From Lobulomyces angularis (Eukaryota; Chytridiomycota; Chytridiomycetes; Lobulomycetales; Lobulomycetaceae): DNA of 64,000 bases. The DNA lies in NCBI GenBank assembly GCA_027604685.1, contig JADHYX010000059.1, positions 1-64,000 on the forward strand. The letters are read 5' to 3'. The translations under genes were made by a program, and so were the position numbers. The notes under the pieces were generated by a model. That model saw only the letters and a program-made list of their open reading frames with translations, ran no database searches and had not been told where the DNA came from. Shown here one piece after another: positions 21,365 to 33,432 of this stretch (position 1 is its first letter; the number at the start of each line of letters is the position of its first letter).

Positions 21365-24093
21365 TTAATTTGAAACCCCAAAATCACGCCTACTGCATTC
21401 TCTAGAGTACATACTTACTTGACAATCCACATGTACATGTTTTCCACAGTTTTCACAATATAAACCTAAAAAAAGAATTATTTATAATAAATTCAAGAAT
21501 TGAGGTACCCTGCGCAGAAAAAGATAAACCAAACATTCTGCTTGAGCAAACTTCGCACCTTCAATAAAATATTTATTAATTTGTAATAATTAAAATTAGT
21601 TATCTTACCATTTTAAATTCTTAAAACTTCTGTAAACAAAGTTATGTTGCTTAAAATGTAATCCAATGGAAGATTGCTTTATTAAATCCATTTTTAATTC
21701 GATCCTCGAGTACATCTCAATAACTGTGCATATCACTAACTTAAATTCAGGGGCCCCTTTAGACTTTTCATTTACTAAAAAAATTATAAATTCATTTTTA
21801 CCTATATATATACCTTCTATGCTATTTTTCAAGGAGTTCTGAATAAAATTTTTAAAACTGCTTTCTATGTTCAAAAATTTTTCTTCAATGTTTGCAATAT
21901 TTTCACTTATAGAATTTTTTTCCACATCTTTTATAACTGATTTTATTTCTTCCCAGCACTGGATTTCTAGAATAAAAGGGCTAAAATCCATTCCTAACGC
22001 AGCGATGGGCTTTCGTGACTTTGACTCAAGGTGCATTTGAAATATAGATTGCATTATGCTAGCAACAATAATTAATCCACCAACAGCAACCAGTCCAATT
22101 CCCACAGGACCTACGACTTTTCATAAAAGATGTTTTTAATAAAATTACCAGTAACAGCAACAGAAGAGCTTGGTAACCCATCCAACAACCCACCTGTACC
22201 TCCTACTAATAATCCACCTAATAGACCGTTCTATTAAAAAAAATAGCAAATATTTAATAAAGAAAATTTATCAAAAAAAGGTTACAATACCCTGGTAGCC
22301 TCAGGTAAAATACCACCCAAACCAAATCTTAATAAATCTAATCCATCTTTCAAGTTTATGGAATCTGAAAATATTTTAACAGGATCCTTTTTTTTTTTGG
22401 CTCCTCCTTCATCACTTTCACAAAGATCCTGTAATTCTTTTGCTAATTCTCTCCATAAATTCAGCAGCTTCCCACAAACCACTATTCTAAAATTGCAGAC
22501 CTTCAAAATTTCATTGTATACTTCTTGAAATTTGTTTTCATGCACCCTTAGAATATTCAGTTCATACAATGTCTTAACTTCAAAACTTTTAAAGTCTAAA
22601 TAATGCTCTTCACAAAGTTTAATCCACTCTAACAGCTTCTGGGGTAGTCTTAAGCTTGAAAGTTCATAAATAGGACTATGGTAATTCTCAAGCCTTTGCA
22701 AAAAGTTTAAAATAGTGTCATCTATTGTCCAATTTCTTAAACTTTTTTTTGTAGTGGTAGATTGAAAAAAATCAAGCAAATCCAAATAAGTAAGTAGATT
22801 TAAAAAGCTCTCGTTAAAATGTTCTTGCGTTGTTAAAATTTGAACTGTCTCTAATCTTGATATGATTTGACGCAATGGGTATTTGTTATTTTCATTAAAC
22901 AATGATTTTAAGGGATTTACATCGTATGGTTTTATTGCAAATTTTTCAAGTGTGTTTGCTAATACAATTGTAAATTCAGATTTTATTAACGCAATCAATA
23001 TCTTTGACATTTTACTTAAAAGCTGTTCAACACTTTTAGAATACTCTATCATCATTAAACACCATTAATGATGAGAAAAAAATTACCTTTTTCAAATATA
23101 ACAGCCTTACTCTGTAACGTCTCAACGGAACTTAAAATTTCTTTTCTCCTACTGGAATATTTTTTGGTATAATCAACACCTAATGATAACTGCGCTTAAC
23201 TAATATCAACAATATAAAAATATACCTCGTTTGTCAGGAGAAGGCATATAAAAACTTGCTATATTTAATTTGCTTCCTTCAAATAAGTTATCTCCTAAAT
23301 TTTTCAATACAGAGTTTGCTTAAAAAACAGCAATAAATAAAAAATCTAATTGGTATAGTACCTGAATTTTTCTTTTTCGAGCCATCTTCACTACTAATCT
23401 TGGTATACACAACCACACTGTTTGATGCGTGTAAAAATGAGCAATTAACTAAACTTGCAAACTTTTTTAATGAGGTTCGTTCTGAGAGTGCCAAGTAAGA
23501 TTGAACAACGATAAATTTAAATTTTCTCTTTAAAATAAGTAATTTATAAAAAAGATGGATTAACAATTCAATATAAGGTCCTCTAAAAAATAAGATGAGC
23601 ACTGCAATAAAAATAAGCAGTGTACCTGGTGTCATTCAATCCAGGAAAATCGACAAAAATTAGGCCCTCATAAGGATAAAATTTTGGTAGTAATGTAATG
23701 GCTTCTGCTCCACCACCAGTTTTAACTCCATTGCTGCAACTTAAAACGTTAAATCCCAGTAAATCCACCTCACCCACCAATTTATTTTTCAGCAATAAAT
23801 TTAGCAATGAAGATTTCCCAGACCCAGTTTCACCCTTACAAAAAGTTTTTTAAAACAATAGCAAAAATTAAAGTTAAGCATACTACTAGGCCAACAGTTT
23901 CTAAATTTGAACAATTCGGGCAAGAAAAGGCTAAATTATTATATATATTATTTAGCGGTAGCATTAAGGATTCAATTAGTTCTAAAGTAAAGTTATTTTC
24001 TTTTTCAGCACGTAAATAATTTAAGTTTAAAATCTTTAAATCTAGTTCAGAAATTTGAATTCCATTGCATAGTAAGCAATTCGAATCAAACAT
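21365..24093 (-). CDS. P-loop GTPase with Gly-rich membrane segments and C-terminal C1-type zinc finger
   Basis: Start ATG 24093. The N-terminus has two CxxC pairs (CLLC, CPNC) around a helical stretch and runs into a TRAFAC-like G domain. G1 is GETGSGKSS; switch region GGGAEAITLLP; G3 DFPGLNDT; a G4-like strand reads VVVYTKISSED, where the usual (N/T)KxD has Ser in place of Asp. A long helical region follows (22282-23055, about 250 residues). Next come two Gly-rich hydrophobic segments (GLLGGLLVGGTGGLL; GPVGIGLVAVGGLIIVASIM). The C-terminus is a C1 (DAG/phorbol-ester-like) finger: H-x12-C-x2-C (HNF...WCEVC), then QGLYCENCGKHVHVDC and a last Cys. The spacing between the second and third Cys is two residues longer than in PKC. 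The layout suggests a membrane-acting, possibly lipid-recognising GTPase of the dynamin/septin/IRG kind. I cannot place it in a named family. Confidence 0.75.
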
Positions 24094-24312
24094 TTTTCAA
24101 GCAATCAATAGTATAGTAATGCAATATTTTCAATAAAACAGATCAAATTTCTAATGAAGTTGACAGTAATCAAGCCTATTTTCTTGGATACATAAACCCT
24201 GAAGAAAATTTTTTGATTGACTGTACATATTACATCAACAGATACCATAAGGCATTTATGAGATGAAATGAATGAAAAAATATGAAATTTATTGTATTTA
24301 ATGTTAGGTAGG

Positions 24313-26273
24313 TTAAAGTACATTAGGCTTATATTTGGTGTAAAATTCTTGAATGTGCATTGTACTTAAATCTTGAGGTTTAATTTGTGGTAAAAAACCA
24401 GAAAAGTCTTCGCCTACCTTCCTAACAAAAGAAGACCCAACTCTACTAGTTGCATTACTAGTTTTGCCAAAGAGTGATTCACTAGTTGGATGCAAGTTTC
24501 CGGGGTGATCAAAGGAAGGGAACCAGGTATTATTAGCGCTTTCATCAATTTCGCTGGATTTCTCTACCAAAATTAAATTATTCTCAGTTGTTTTGGCTTT
24601 TTTGCTACTTAAAAACCTTCGTGAACCATTAAGGGTATTTTTAACATTCCGACTTTCCAGTTTTAGTTTCTTTAAAGTATTTAATTTCAATTTTTTTTCT
24701 TCTTTTGACTTTAAATCAGTCATTTTTTTTAATTCGAAATTTCTTTTTATTTTTAAAAATTCATTTTTTTTCCAGTATGATTTAACTTTACACCTGTTTT
24801 TATCACTTGTGTTATTGATTTGTTCTTCCAATAACTCTTCAAAATTCACAGGTCTTGCAACAATATTTGGAAAGTTAAACCAATCTTTGGCATTTCTTTC
24901 TTGGATTCTTTTCTGTATTTTTCTCAATTTGGCTGAACTAACCTTTGTTTTTTTTTCACTGTAGATTTGTGAGCTGCATTCAGAATCGCTATAGTTCGAG
25001 CCAGTTTCATCACTACTATCGTTATCAGAATAAACTGAGTTGTTTTTTAATAGTTTTTTTAAAAGCGTTTCTTTTCTAGACAGAGATAAAGAATTTATGT
25101 AATTTTGATTGGGGCCTCTTTCCTTCTTCTTTTTTAATTTTTGTGGACCCTTATGTAAAACTTCTTCAGGAAAAACCAAACTCTTTACTAAAGCTTTTTC
25201 TGTTATTTTATCTTCTAAACCTTTGGATTCAAAGACCTTTAGTATATTTTTACACTCCATCATTTGCATCGCCTTTAGTTGCGTATCCATGGGGATGCAG
25301 GAAAAGTTCTCTGTTTTACCCACTTTTTCCTTTATCAAATTTTCATTGCTTTCTACAATCCCTCCATTAATCTCTGTACTAAATAATTTTTTATCCAAAA
25401 TCTTTCTTCCATTTTTTTTTACAACTGGCACACTCTTTTGTAATTTTATTATTGCAGCAACTTTTACTGCCTTTTTTTTGTGAATATCGTCAAAAGTCTC
25501 AACATTCTCAGCCAAAGCAGTTTTTGCTTCAAATTCAGATGCAATGACCTCATTGTTGGTGTCGCGCACAGGTTTCATCGCAAATATTACTTTACCATAC
25601 AGAGAAGCCCTCTTCCTATTGAACATTAAATAAATACATGTTTATTTTTAATACGTGCTTACCAGTTTGTGAAAGCTTTATGTGAAGTTGATGTTCTATG
25701 CTGTTGGTTTTCAGATTTATCGATTGCAGTATTATAGTCAGAGGCTGATGTTGGAATTTCTTCAAACTCTTTTAATCTCTTCCTCCTTTCTTCTAAAACG
25801 TCATAATGCCTAAAATTTATTTTTGTTTCTGGATTTAAATTTGCACACACTGATCGGATATTACGTTCCAAATTTTTTAATCGTTTTTGTTGGTTTTCAA
25901 ACAAATTTGGAATCTTTAAGTTTAATTTTATACTTTTATCATTTGCGAAATCTTCTGAGTAAACTTCATTAAAATTTTTTCCAGGTGTTCCAACTGCTGA
26001 AGTTATTTTTTTGACAGTGTTGCGACGATGTAGCAGCCGTTCCTGAAGTTCAAATACATCAAACTGAGAAGTTTTAATAGAATTAGCCCTGCTTCTTGTT
26101 CCAGTTGTGGGTTTAACATTGAGTTTAAATTGTGTAATTTTTGAAGGTGCAGTTGCACATGAAGGTGTATTGCTTTTATTAGATGCAGTTGGCGATCGAG
26201 CTTTTTCCAGTGTTAGAGCATCTTTTGAAGAAAATTTCTTATTTAAGGATATTCTTTTTTGCATTTTAACCAT
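24313..26273 (-). CDS. Basic protein of unknown family (about 635 aa), paralogue of the gene at 11604-13874
   Basis: ATG 26273 (MVKMQKRISLNKK); one 46-nt intron (about 25616-25661) joins ...HKAFTN to WKRASLYGKV. Shared blocks with the plus-strand gene at 11.6 kb, in the same order: KIPNLFENQQKRLKNLERNI...ANLNPE; MECKNILKVFESKGL...ITEKALVKSLVFPEEVLH; RNAKDWFNFPNIVARPV; PTSESLF, then a terminus in YKPNVL. The N-terminal 150 residues are Ser/Thr-rich and unlike the paralogue. Acidic Ser/Asp-rich segment (SDNDSSDETGSNYSDSE) before block C. No known domain recognised. The WF-containing block C recalls the start of the Fcf2 motif, but the residues after it do not fit, so I do not use that name. Confidence 0.8.
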
Positions 26274-26276
26274 CAA

Positions 26277-26827
26277 ATGTTGGAATTTAATCCCACATTA
26301 GAAAAGTTTTTGTTAGCCAATCACTTTGCAGGATAATTAAGCAGAGAAAAAGATATTAGAAGGCTGTCAACTTCTCATAACGAATATTATGTATAAAGAA
26401 AAGCAAAAAAAATGTTTGCATTAGTAGAAAAGTAATTTGAAAAAAGAAAATTAGAACCAACATCAAATACATATATTCCAATTTTTAGCGCTAATTCTTA
26501 CAACCAGATACTGTTCAAAACTTACATTCTATTTAGATTTTAAATGGTATAAAATATAGTTGATATTTTAACTATTACAAATTTACATCATCATCAAAAC
26601 CTATTAAGCTATTTTAGTTTTAGTTTTCTACATCCACTATTTAAAAATTGTTTAAGAACAATTTTAAAATTCAGTAAGAACTTGACAATTTTGTTTAAAA
26701 CGATTTAATGAAAAACTTAAGAAAATTCAATTTGAATATATAAGCCTTTTTTTTTTTTTATTTTTTTTTCCACCATTTTTTCGCTGTACTTTTCACCTTC
26801 AACTTAATCTATATCTTTTATAATACC
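26277..26827. other. Divergent intergenic region between the unknown gene and ECT1
   Basis: AT-rich spacer of about 550 bp with poly-T tracts just before the ECT1 start (about 26748-26770). No coding or RNA signal recognised. Confidence 0.5.
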
Positions 26828-28208
<1,381 letters not shown>

Positions 28209-28349
28209 ACATTAATCGTTTTTTTTTTTTTTTATAATCTATTTTATTTTTCTAAAATTTTCTTCATCAGTTTAGAAATTTCATATTTATTTACAAAAAT
28301 TAGTAATACTTTTTATTCTACTTCTTAACAAATTTTTGGGAAAAAAAAA

Positions 28350-28422
28350 TGAGCCAACCAGGGGTCGAACCTGGAATCTCTTGATTCGTAGTCAAGCGCC
28401 ATATCCATTAGGCCATAGGCCC
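28350..28422 (-). tRNA. trnR-ACG: tRNA-Arg (anticodon ACG)
   Basis: 73-nt cloverleaf on the minus strand: acceptor GGGCCTA/TTGGCTC (one U-U mismatch, one G-U), D arm around AATGGATA, anticodon stem CTTGA/TCAAG with loop CTACGAA (ACG), T arm CCAGG-TTCGACC-CCTGG, discriminator A. No intron. Identical in sequence to the plus-strand copy at 37529-37601. Confidence 0.95.
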
Positions 28423-28761
28423 ATTAGCAAATTTAATATTTTAGATTACATGAAGATATATTTCAACATTTTATTGACTTCCCATTTTTATTTAAAATTG
28501 CCATTGTACTTTTTCTTTGATAATAGGTAATTTTCTGGTAATGAGAAGCGATTAATCTGAATTTAAGTGAGAAATCTACAAAACAATTACTTTAAAAAAT
28601 TCATCCATTAAACCATAAAAGTTGTGAAAGGTAATGAAACAGAATATTAAAAAATGAATTGTTTTTGCCATAATTAATCAATATACAAAAATGTAATTTA
28701 ATAAGGAAAAAACAAAATAAAAACTATAATACAGTATAATTACATTTCCTTTTTTTTTTTT
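28423..28761. other. Intergenic stretch between tRNA-Arg and a small coiled-coil gene
   Basis: About 340 bp of AT-rich sequence. I see no gene, repeat or motif beyond A/T homopolymers. Confidence 0.5.
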
Positions 28762-29059
28762 TTATTTTATGCTATTAAGCTCACGTTTGATAACATTATA
28801 TTTTTCCAATAGATCACTTTCTTCCACATCCAAATTTTTTTTTGTTTCTTCAATGGCTTCAATCTTCTTTTCAATTTCTCTTAAAAATTTTAACGCTAAT
28901 GTTTCGATCTCCACTGACATTTTACCTTGACTTTTTTTTTTTTTTTTTGTTTTTAGTGAATCTCTGTTTTTCATTATATTACTTTTTCTGTATCTTAAAA
29001 ATTAGATCGGTAATAAATTTGTATTTATTGTTGAATCCTTCAGTTGAAGTTACGGTCAT
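28762..29059 (-). CDS. Small coiled-coil protein, unknown (about 80 aa, two exons)
   Basis: Proposed model: ATG 29059 (MTVTSTEGFNNKYKFITDL), an intron of about 50 nt starting GTAATATAATG and ending in the A-rich AAAAG at about 28929, then QGKMSVEIETLALKFLREIE and a heptad-like helix to ELNSIK, stop 28762. The helix pattern (LALKFLREIEKKIEAIEETK) predicts a coiled coil. Without the first exon an internal ATG would give about 50 residues. Small helical subunits of kinetochore, BLOC or Mediator complexes look like this, but I recognise no specific family. Confidence 0.5.
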
Positions 29060-29531
29060 TACTGGTTTATTTTTAGTGTTTTTTTTATAATGTTTTCTTT
29101 ATTTGATAATTAAAATTGAAGATATTCTATAAATTTGAATAATTTTTTAACAATTTAAAAATGAAAAATAAAAGGTTAAAAAAGTGTAGGGGAAAATTTT
29201 ACATTTACAAGAAAAAGGTTAAAAACAATCTTAGATAGAGATGTTTATATATGCAGTACCTTAACTAAATTAAATTTATTGCGTTATCCATATAAAATGC
29301 AAAGAAACCTCACTTGAGAAAAAGGCATAGATTTGGATGAAATTTTAGGTTTGAGAAAAAAAAATTTTTTTTTTTATTTTCGCAAGTAAAAAAATTTCCT
29401 TTTCGTTTGTATTTTCACTTAGATTATAACAAAAGAAAAATAAAATAATTTAATTTAAAGAACAATCATTAAAACTTTAATTTCTTTTCTAAACTCTAAC
29501 TTATTCATTTTTTTTTTATTAACCAATAAGA
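29060..29531. other. Divergent intergenic region
   Basis: About 470 bp, AT-rich, with repeated poly-T/poly-A runs; serves as upstream region of the small coiled-coil gene and the WD40 gene. Nothing else recognised. Confidence 0.45.
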
Positions 29532-31704
29532 ATGGAAAGTAGTAAAAAAAGTCAAATTACTTCTGATACGTAAGAAACAAAAAAATGCAATATTTTCCAA
29601 AATTATGAAATTTACGAAAATTAAAAAAAAATATATGACAGATATTTAAGAGATCAGTTAGACAAAACTTACAAGGAAGCAAAAGCTAATAAATTAAAAA
29701 GTGATCTGTTGGAAAAAGAAAATATAGCTTTAAAAAAAAGTTTATATGATTTATCGGTTAGATATAATGTCTTAGCCAATAAAGTAAAAAATATCAGACA
29801 AAATACTTATACATTATATTTTTTTTTCTAAAATTCATAGATTTTTTTGAATCAACAAACGAAACAACAAAATTTACTAAATTTTACTATTTTTGAACCA
29901 ATTGAAACCTCAGAAAATTCTTTACATTTATCCAATTCAATAAATCATTCCGTTAGTCAAAGCAATAAGGATTCTAGTACTGAATTAAATGGAAACAATT
30001 CCAGTTTACTTACTGCAGAAATTAGTTCTTCAATTGTTGTTAGCAACTCATCAAATACCAGTAACCAAGAAAGTACAATTATTGATGATGGTGGTAATAA
30101 ATTACAATCCGTCATCTGAACAAAAAATTATTTTTCTTTTTTAATCAAAAAGTAGTGCCGAGAAATGAGAAGAAGTTGGGAAAAAATGGAAAATATTTTA
30201 CTCTAAAGCATGACTTAAAAGGACATACAGGAGCTGTATATGCTGTTAAATTTTCAAAATGCACAAAATTTATTGCCTCTGGTTCTTTTGACAAAGTACT
30301 AAAAATGGCTTTTATTTTCTTTTGATTTTCTATATCTTTATATTTTTTAGACTGTCAGAGTTTGGGATACTATTTCACAAAAAGAACTAATTAGTTTAAA
30401 AAAGCATAATCTAAATGTTTCCGATTTGGATTGGAGTAAAGATTCCAAATCAATTTTAAGTGGTGGGTATGATCAAACTTGTAAAACCTGGTCAATTGAT
30501 CCTGGAAAATTGGTAGAAAACTACGATACCGATGGATTCGTTCAGTGTGTGCAGTTTGACCCTAATAGTAATGACAAATTTTTCTCTCTTTTAAATTTTT
30601 TAGATGATCAAATATTCTTTTGCGGTACAACAAGAAATGCCCTAGGGATTTTTGATAGGCGAAAATCTGCAATAGCTTATACTATAAAAAATGATTCAAT
30701 GGTTAACTCAATGTACAAAAAATTAAATTTTAAATAAATAATATTGTTTAAAATCAAATTAAATTTTATTTTTTTTTGCCAGTCTAGTTTATAATGACGG
30801 AAATTATGTTTTATCAGGTGATTCTCTAGGATACTTAAAAACTTGGTATAAAATGAAATTACTTTTTTTTCAGTTTAATTTCAAATCTTTTAATTGCAGG
30901 GATGTACGCACTCAGAAATGTTTTCAATCTCATTTGAATGAACCAACAAAAAAACCAATTTCACATATCTCTTCTTGTAATTTTTCTTCAAGTATACATT
31001 TTTTATTAAATAAGAAATTTTATTTACTCCTTTTTTAAGGTGACGATGAGGCAAGATACGTTGGTGTGAATAGTTATGATAACGGTATGTTTAAATTTTT
31101 TTTTTCAAATTTTTTTTTTTAATCTTCAAATTCTTAAATTAGTAATGAGAATATATGATCGTGGATTTTTGCATCCAAATAGTATATATAGGGTTACAAA
31201 TACTTTGAAAGGATACAAAAACAAGAATTGGCCAATTAAGAGTTCTTTCTTTTACTCTACAGAAGGTATTTATTTGAGTTATTCGAAAATTGAATTTTTT
31301 TTTTTTTTTTNNNNNNNNNNTTGGAAAAAAAGGATTAAAAATAAAAAGATCAGGAAGTCATGATGACATATTTAGTAAAACAAATTTAGATTTAGAATTT
31401 GAAATGGATAATACTGATTCAAAGAATTTTTCAAAAAGTGAAAAAAATCAAGGCTGTATGTTGGTTGCTACTGGTAGCGCTGATCCCTTTGTTTATATAT
31501 ACCAAGACGTAATAAACTATTGTTAATTATTTTTTAATTTTATTTATATTTTTTTTGGATAATTTTTAGAATGAAATTTTACAGAAAATTGAAGGACATA
31601 CAGATAGAGTTTATTCAGTGTCATTTCACCCTACTGAACCAATTTTACTTTCTTGCTCTGCTGATTCTACTGTTAAGATGTGGAGTTATAAAAAATATTC
31701 ATAA
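29532..31704 (+). CDS. WD40-repeat protein with N-terminal coiled coil
   Basis: ATG 29532 (MESSKKSQITSDT), then YLRDQLDKTYKEAKANKLKS and more of a predicted coiled coil, a Ser/Asn-rich linker, and about seven WD repeats. Examples: LKGHTGAVYAVKFSKCTKFI, SGSFDKTVRVWDT, DWSKDSKSILSGGYDQTCKT, LSGDSLGYLKTWDVRT, MLVATGSADPFVYIY, IEGHTDRVYSVSFHPTEPIL, ADSTVKMW at the end (stop 31704). About ten exons. The segment VNSYDNVMRIYDRGFLHP and LKGYKNKNWPIKSSFF looks like a conserved eukaryotic family I cannot name. The coil-plus-propeller order recalls ATG16L, but the motifs are not decisive. An assembly gap lies in an intron. Confidence 0.8.
31311..31320. other. Assembly gap (10 N)
   Basis: Ten N directly after an 18-nt T run, inside a putative intron of the WD40 gene (between exons ending FFYSTEG and starting near KGLKIKRSGS). 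Probably an unresolved homopolymer; the intron length here is therefore unreliable. Confidence 0.95.
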
Positions 31705-32085
31705 TTTGGGTTACCTTATTGAAAGATTCTGTTGTTTTATATAAAAAAAATGAAGCAACAATAATGTTTAATTAAGGTTAATATTGCGAAAGGAAATAGT
31801 AACTTGATTTTTCTTTTAAACTTATCCACTGGCTGTCTAGATTAGTGTGTGTATGTTTATCGAAGTCTATGCTTGTTCGTTTTTAATTTTTCGTGTCGTG
31901 TTTTTTGCGGAGTTTAAAAAAAAAAAAAGTAAAATAAAACTAAAACTTATAAAAAGTTCTATTAAATTTTTGCCTAAAATAAACCACCTTGAAAGAGTTT
32001 TTATTAAGCAATTAATTGGTGTATGAAAGAACTAATTTTATCAAAACCAAATAAAATAGTAAAAAATTAAAAAAAGAAATCTTAA
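31705..32085. other. Intergenic spacer between the WD40 gene and the GATA gene
   Basis: About 380 bp; a slightly less AT-rich patch at 31820-31910 (TGTG/CGTG-rich) precedes an A13 run. Probably 3' end of one gene and promoter of the next. No motif I would name. Confidence 0.45.
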
Positions 32086-33432
32086 ATGCATATCAAAGGG
32101 TTACCTCTTTCAGGAAAACGAGTTCGAGAATTACCAGGAATATCTTTTAATTTAGACATTAACTTAAAAAAAGAATCAACAAAAAAAATTTTGAAAAAAA
32201 ATAGTAATAATAGTGGTAAAATAAGAAATATTGAATCTAAAGTTTTGAATGAAAGTTTATCTAATGAATTTAATATCGATTTTGATTATGACGAAATTTG
32301 TTTAGGTATTAATCTTTTTGCAATTTTGTTTTTTTTAATATCTTTTAACAGATGTCAGTAACGAGGAACTGACTGAAAGAAAAAAAGTCAAGGAAGATGG
32401 CATTTTTAAAAGCAGTAATTTCAATGAAGCTAAATTAGGTAAGTAAAATTAAAAGTTGGGATTTTTTTTACATATATTTTATATTTGCAGATAGCAAATT
32501 GGAAAATAATTATAATAATTTCGATGATAGAGGAAAAATGAATGGTAAATTTAATAAAAAAAGAGAATACATACTTTTCTTAAAAAAAGATAAATAACTC
32601 ATTTATTTAATAAATCTTAAAAATTTTGAAGTAATGAAATACCCTGATATATCAAACTTGGAATCCAATAAACTCTTTATCAATAACAAAGGTCATATTG
32701 AAGAATATGAAATAAAAATAAAGATAATTGATACTTGCCAAGTCTTTCAAAATTTTTTAATTCAAAAAAAAAAAAAAAAATCATTTATTGTTAAAAAATT
32801 TAAAAAAAGAAATAGTATAAAAAATTATTTAAATGGAAATGGATATGATTTAAAAAAATACACTAACTTAAATATGTGCAGTAAAAATAATTCAAAAAAC
32901 TTTAATCTGGTGCATTTGAATAACGGACATTTCAAAGACTTGATTGATAAAAAATTATATTTAAAAAAAATGAAAAATGAACAGGAAATTTTTAGACGAA
33001 AGAAGGAAAAAAATCTAGTTTCAAAAGATAATAGTACAGTTTCATTGAAGGATAGTGCATCATACACAACAGTTAAAGTGGAAAATATTGATAGATTAAA
33101 AAGAGGAAACAGCATTAGCACTTCAGAAGCAGAAAGTTTTGCAGAGGAGATAGTATCAGGAGAGAATGGACTAAAAACCCATCGACATTTCGTAGAGGAG
33201 ATGCTTAAGACGAAAAGTATGAAGTTCATCTGCAACCCAGGGGTGAGTTGCAACTTGTGCGGAGGGATGAAGACAGGACAGTGGAGAAAAGGCCCAAATG
33301 GTAAGTTAACATAAAAACAAATGCAATCCCATATAAAAATGATTGTTAGGCCCAAGAACACTTTGCAATGGATGTGGAATAGCATATTCTAAAAAACTTA
33401 AAAAAGGTCCTGTTTCTTTAGATTTTGTGTAG
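32086..33432 (+). CDS. GATA-type zinc-finger transcription factor (CX2CX18CX2C)
   Basis: ATG 32086 (MHIKGLPLSGKRVRELPGIS). Four short N-terminal exons are followed by a long Lys/Asn-rich exon and a split zinc finger at the extreme C-terminus. The finger reads CNLCGGMKTGQWRKGPNG, then an intron, then PRTLCNGCGIAYSKKLKKGP, with spacing C-x2-C-x18-C-x2-C. The 18-residue loop is the form found in many fungal GATA factors such as the light and developmental regulators, in contrast to the 17-residue animal/nitrogen type. The stop at 33432 follows GPVSLDFV. The long exon includes a poly-Lys run from 17 A at about 32766. Target genes cannot be inferred. Confidence 0.88.

Noticed and set aside
24105..24323. 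72-codon minus-strand frame rich in Ile/Phe
   Set aside because: Lies in the short gap between the GTPase and the unknown gene, low-complexity, no splice or family support.
24840..24910. Naming the unknown paralogues Fcf2 on the basis of DWFNFP
   Set aside because: The residues after the block do not follow the Fcf2 pattern (LRNxLDPKRxYK), and the rest of the protein is unlike it.
29532..31704. Calling the coil-plus-WD40 gene ATG16
   Set aside because: The N-terminal coil has only a generic resemblance, and WD blades are too common to decide; left unnamed.
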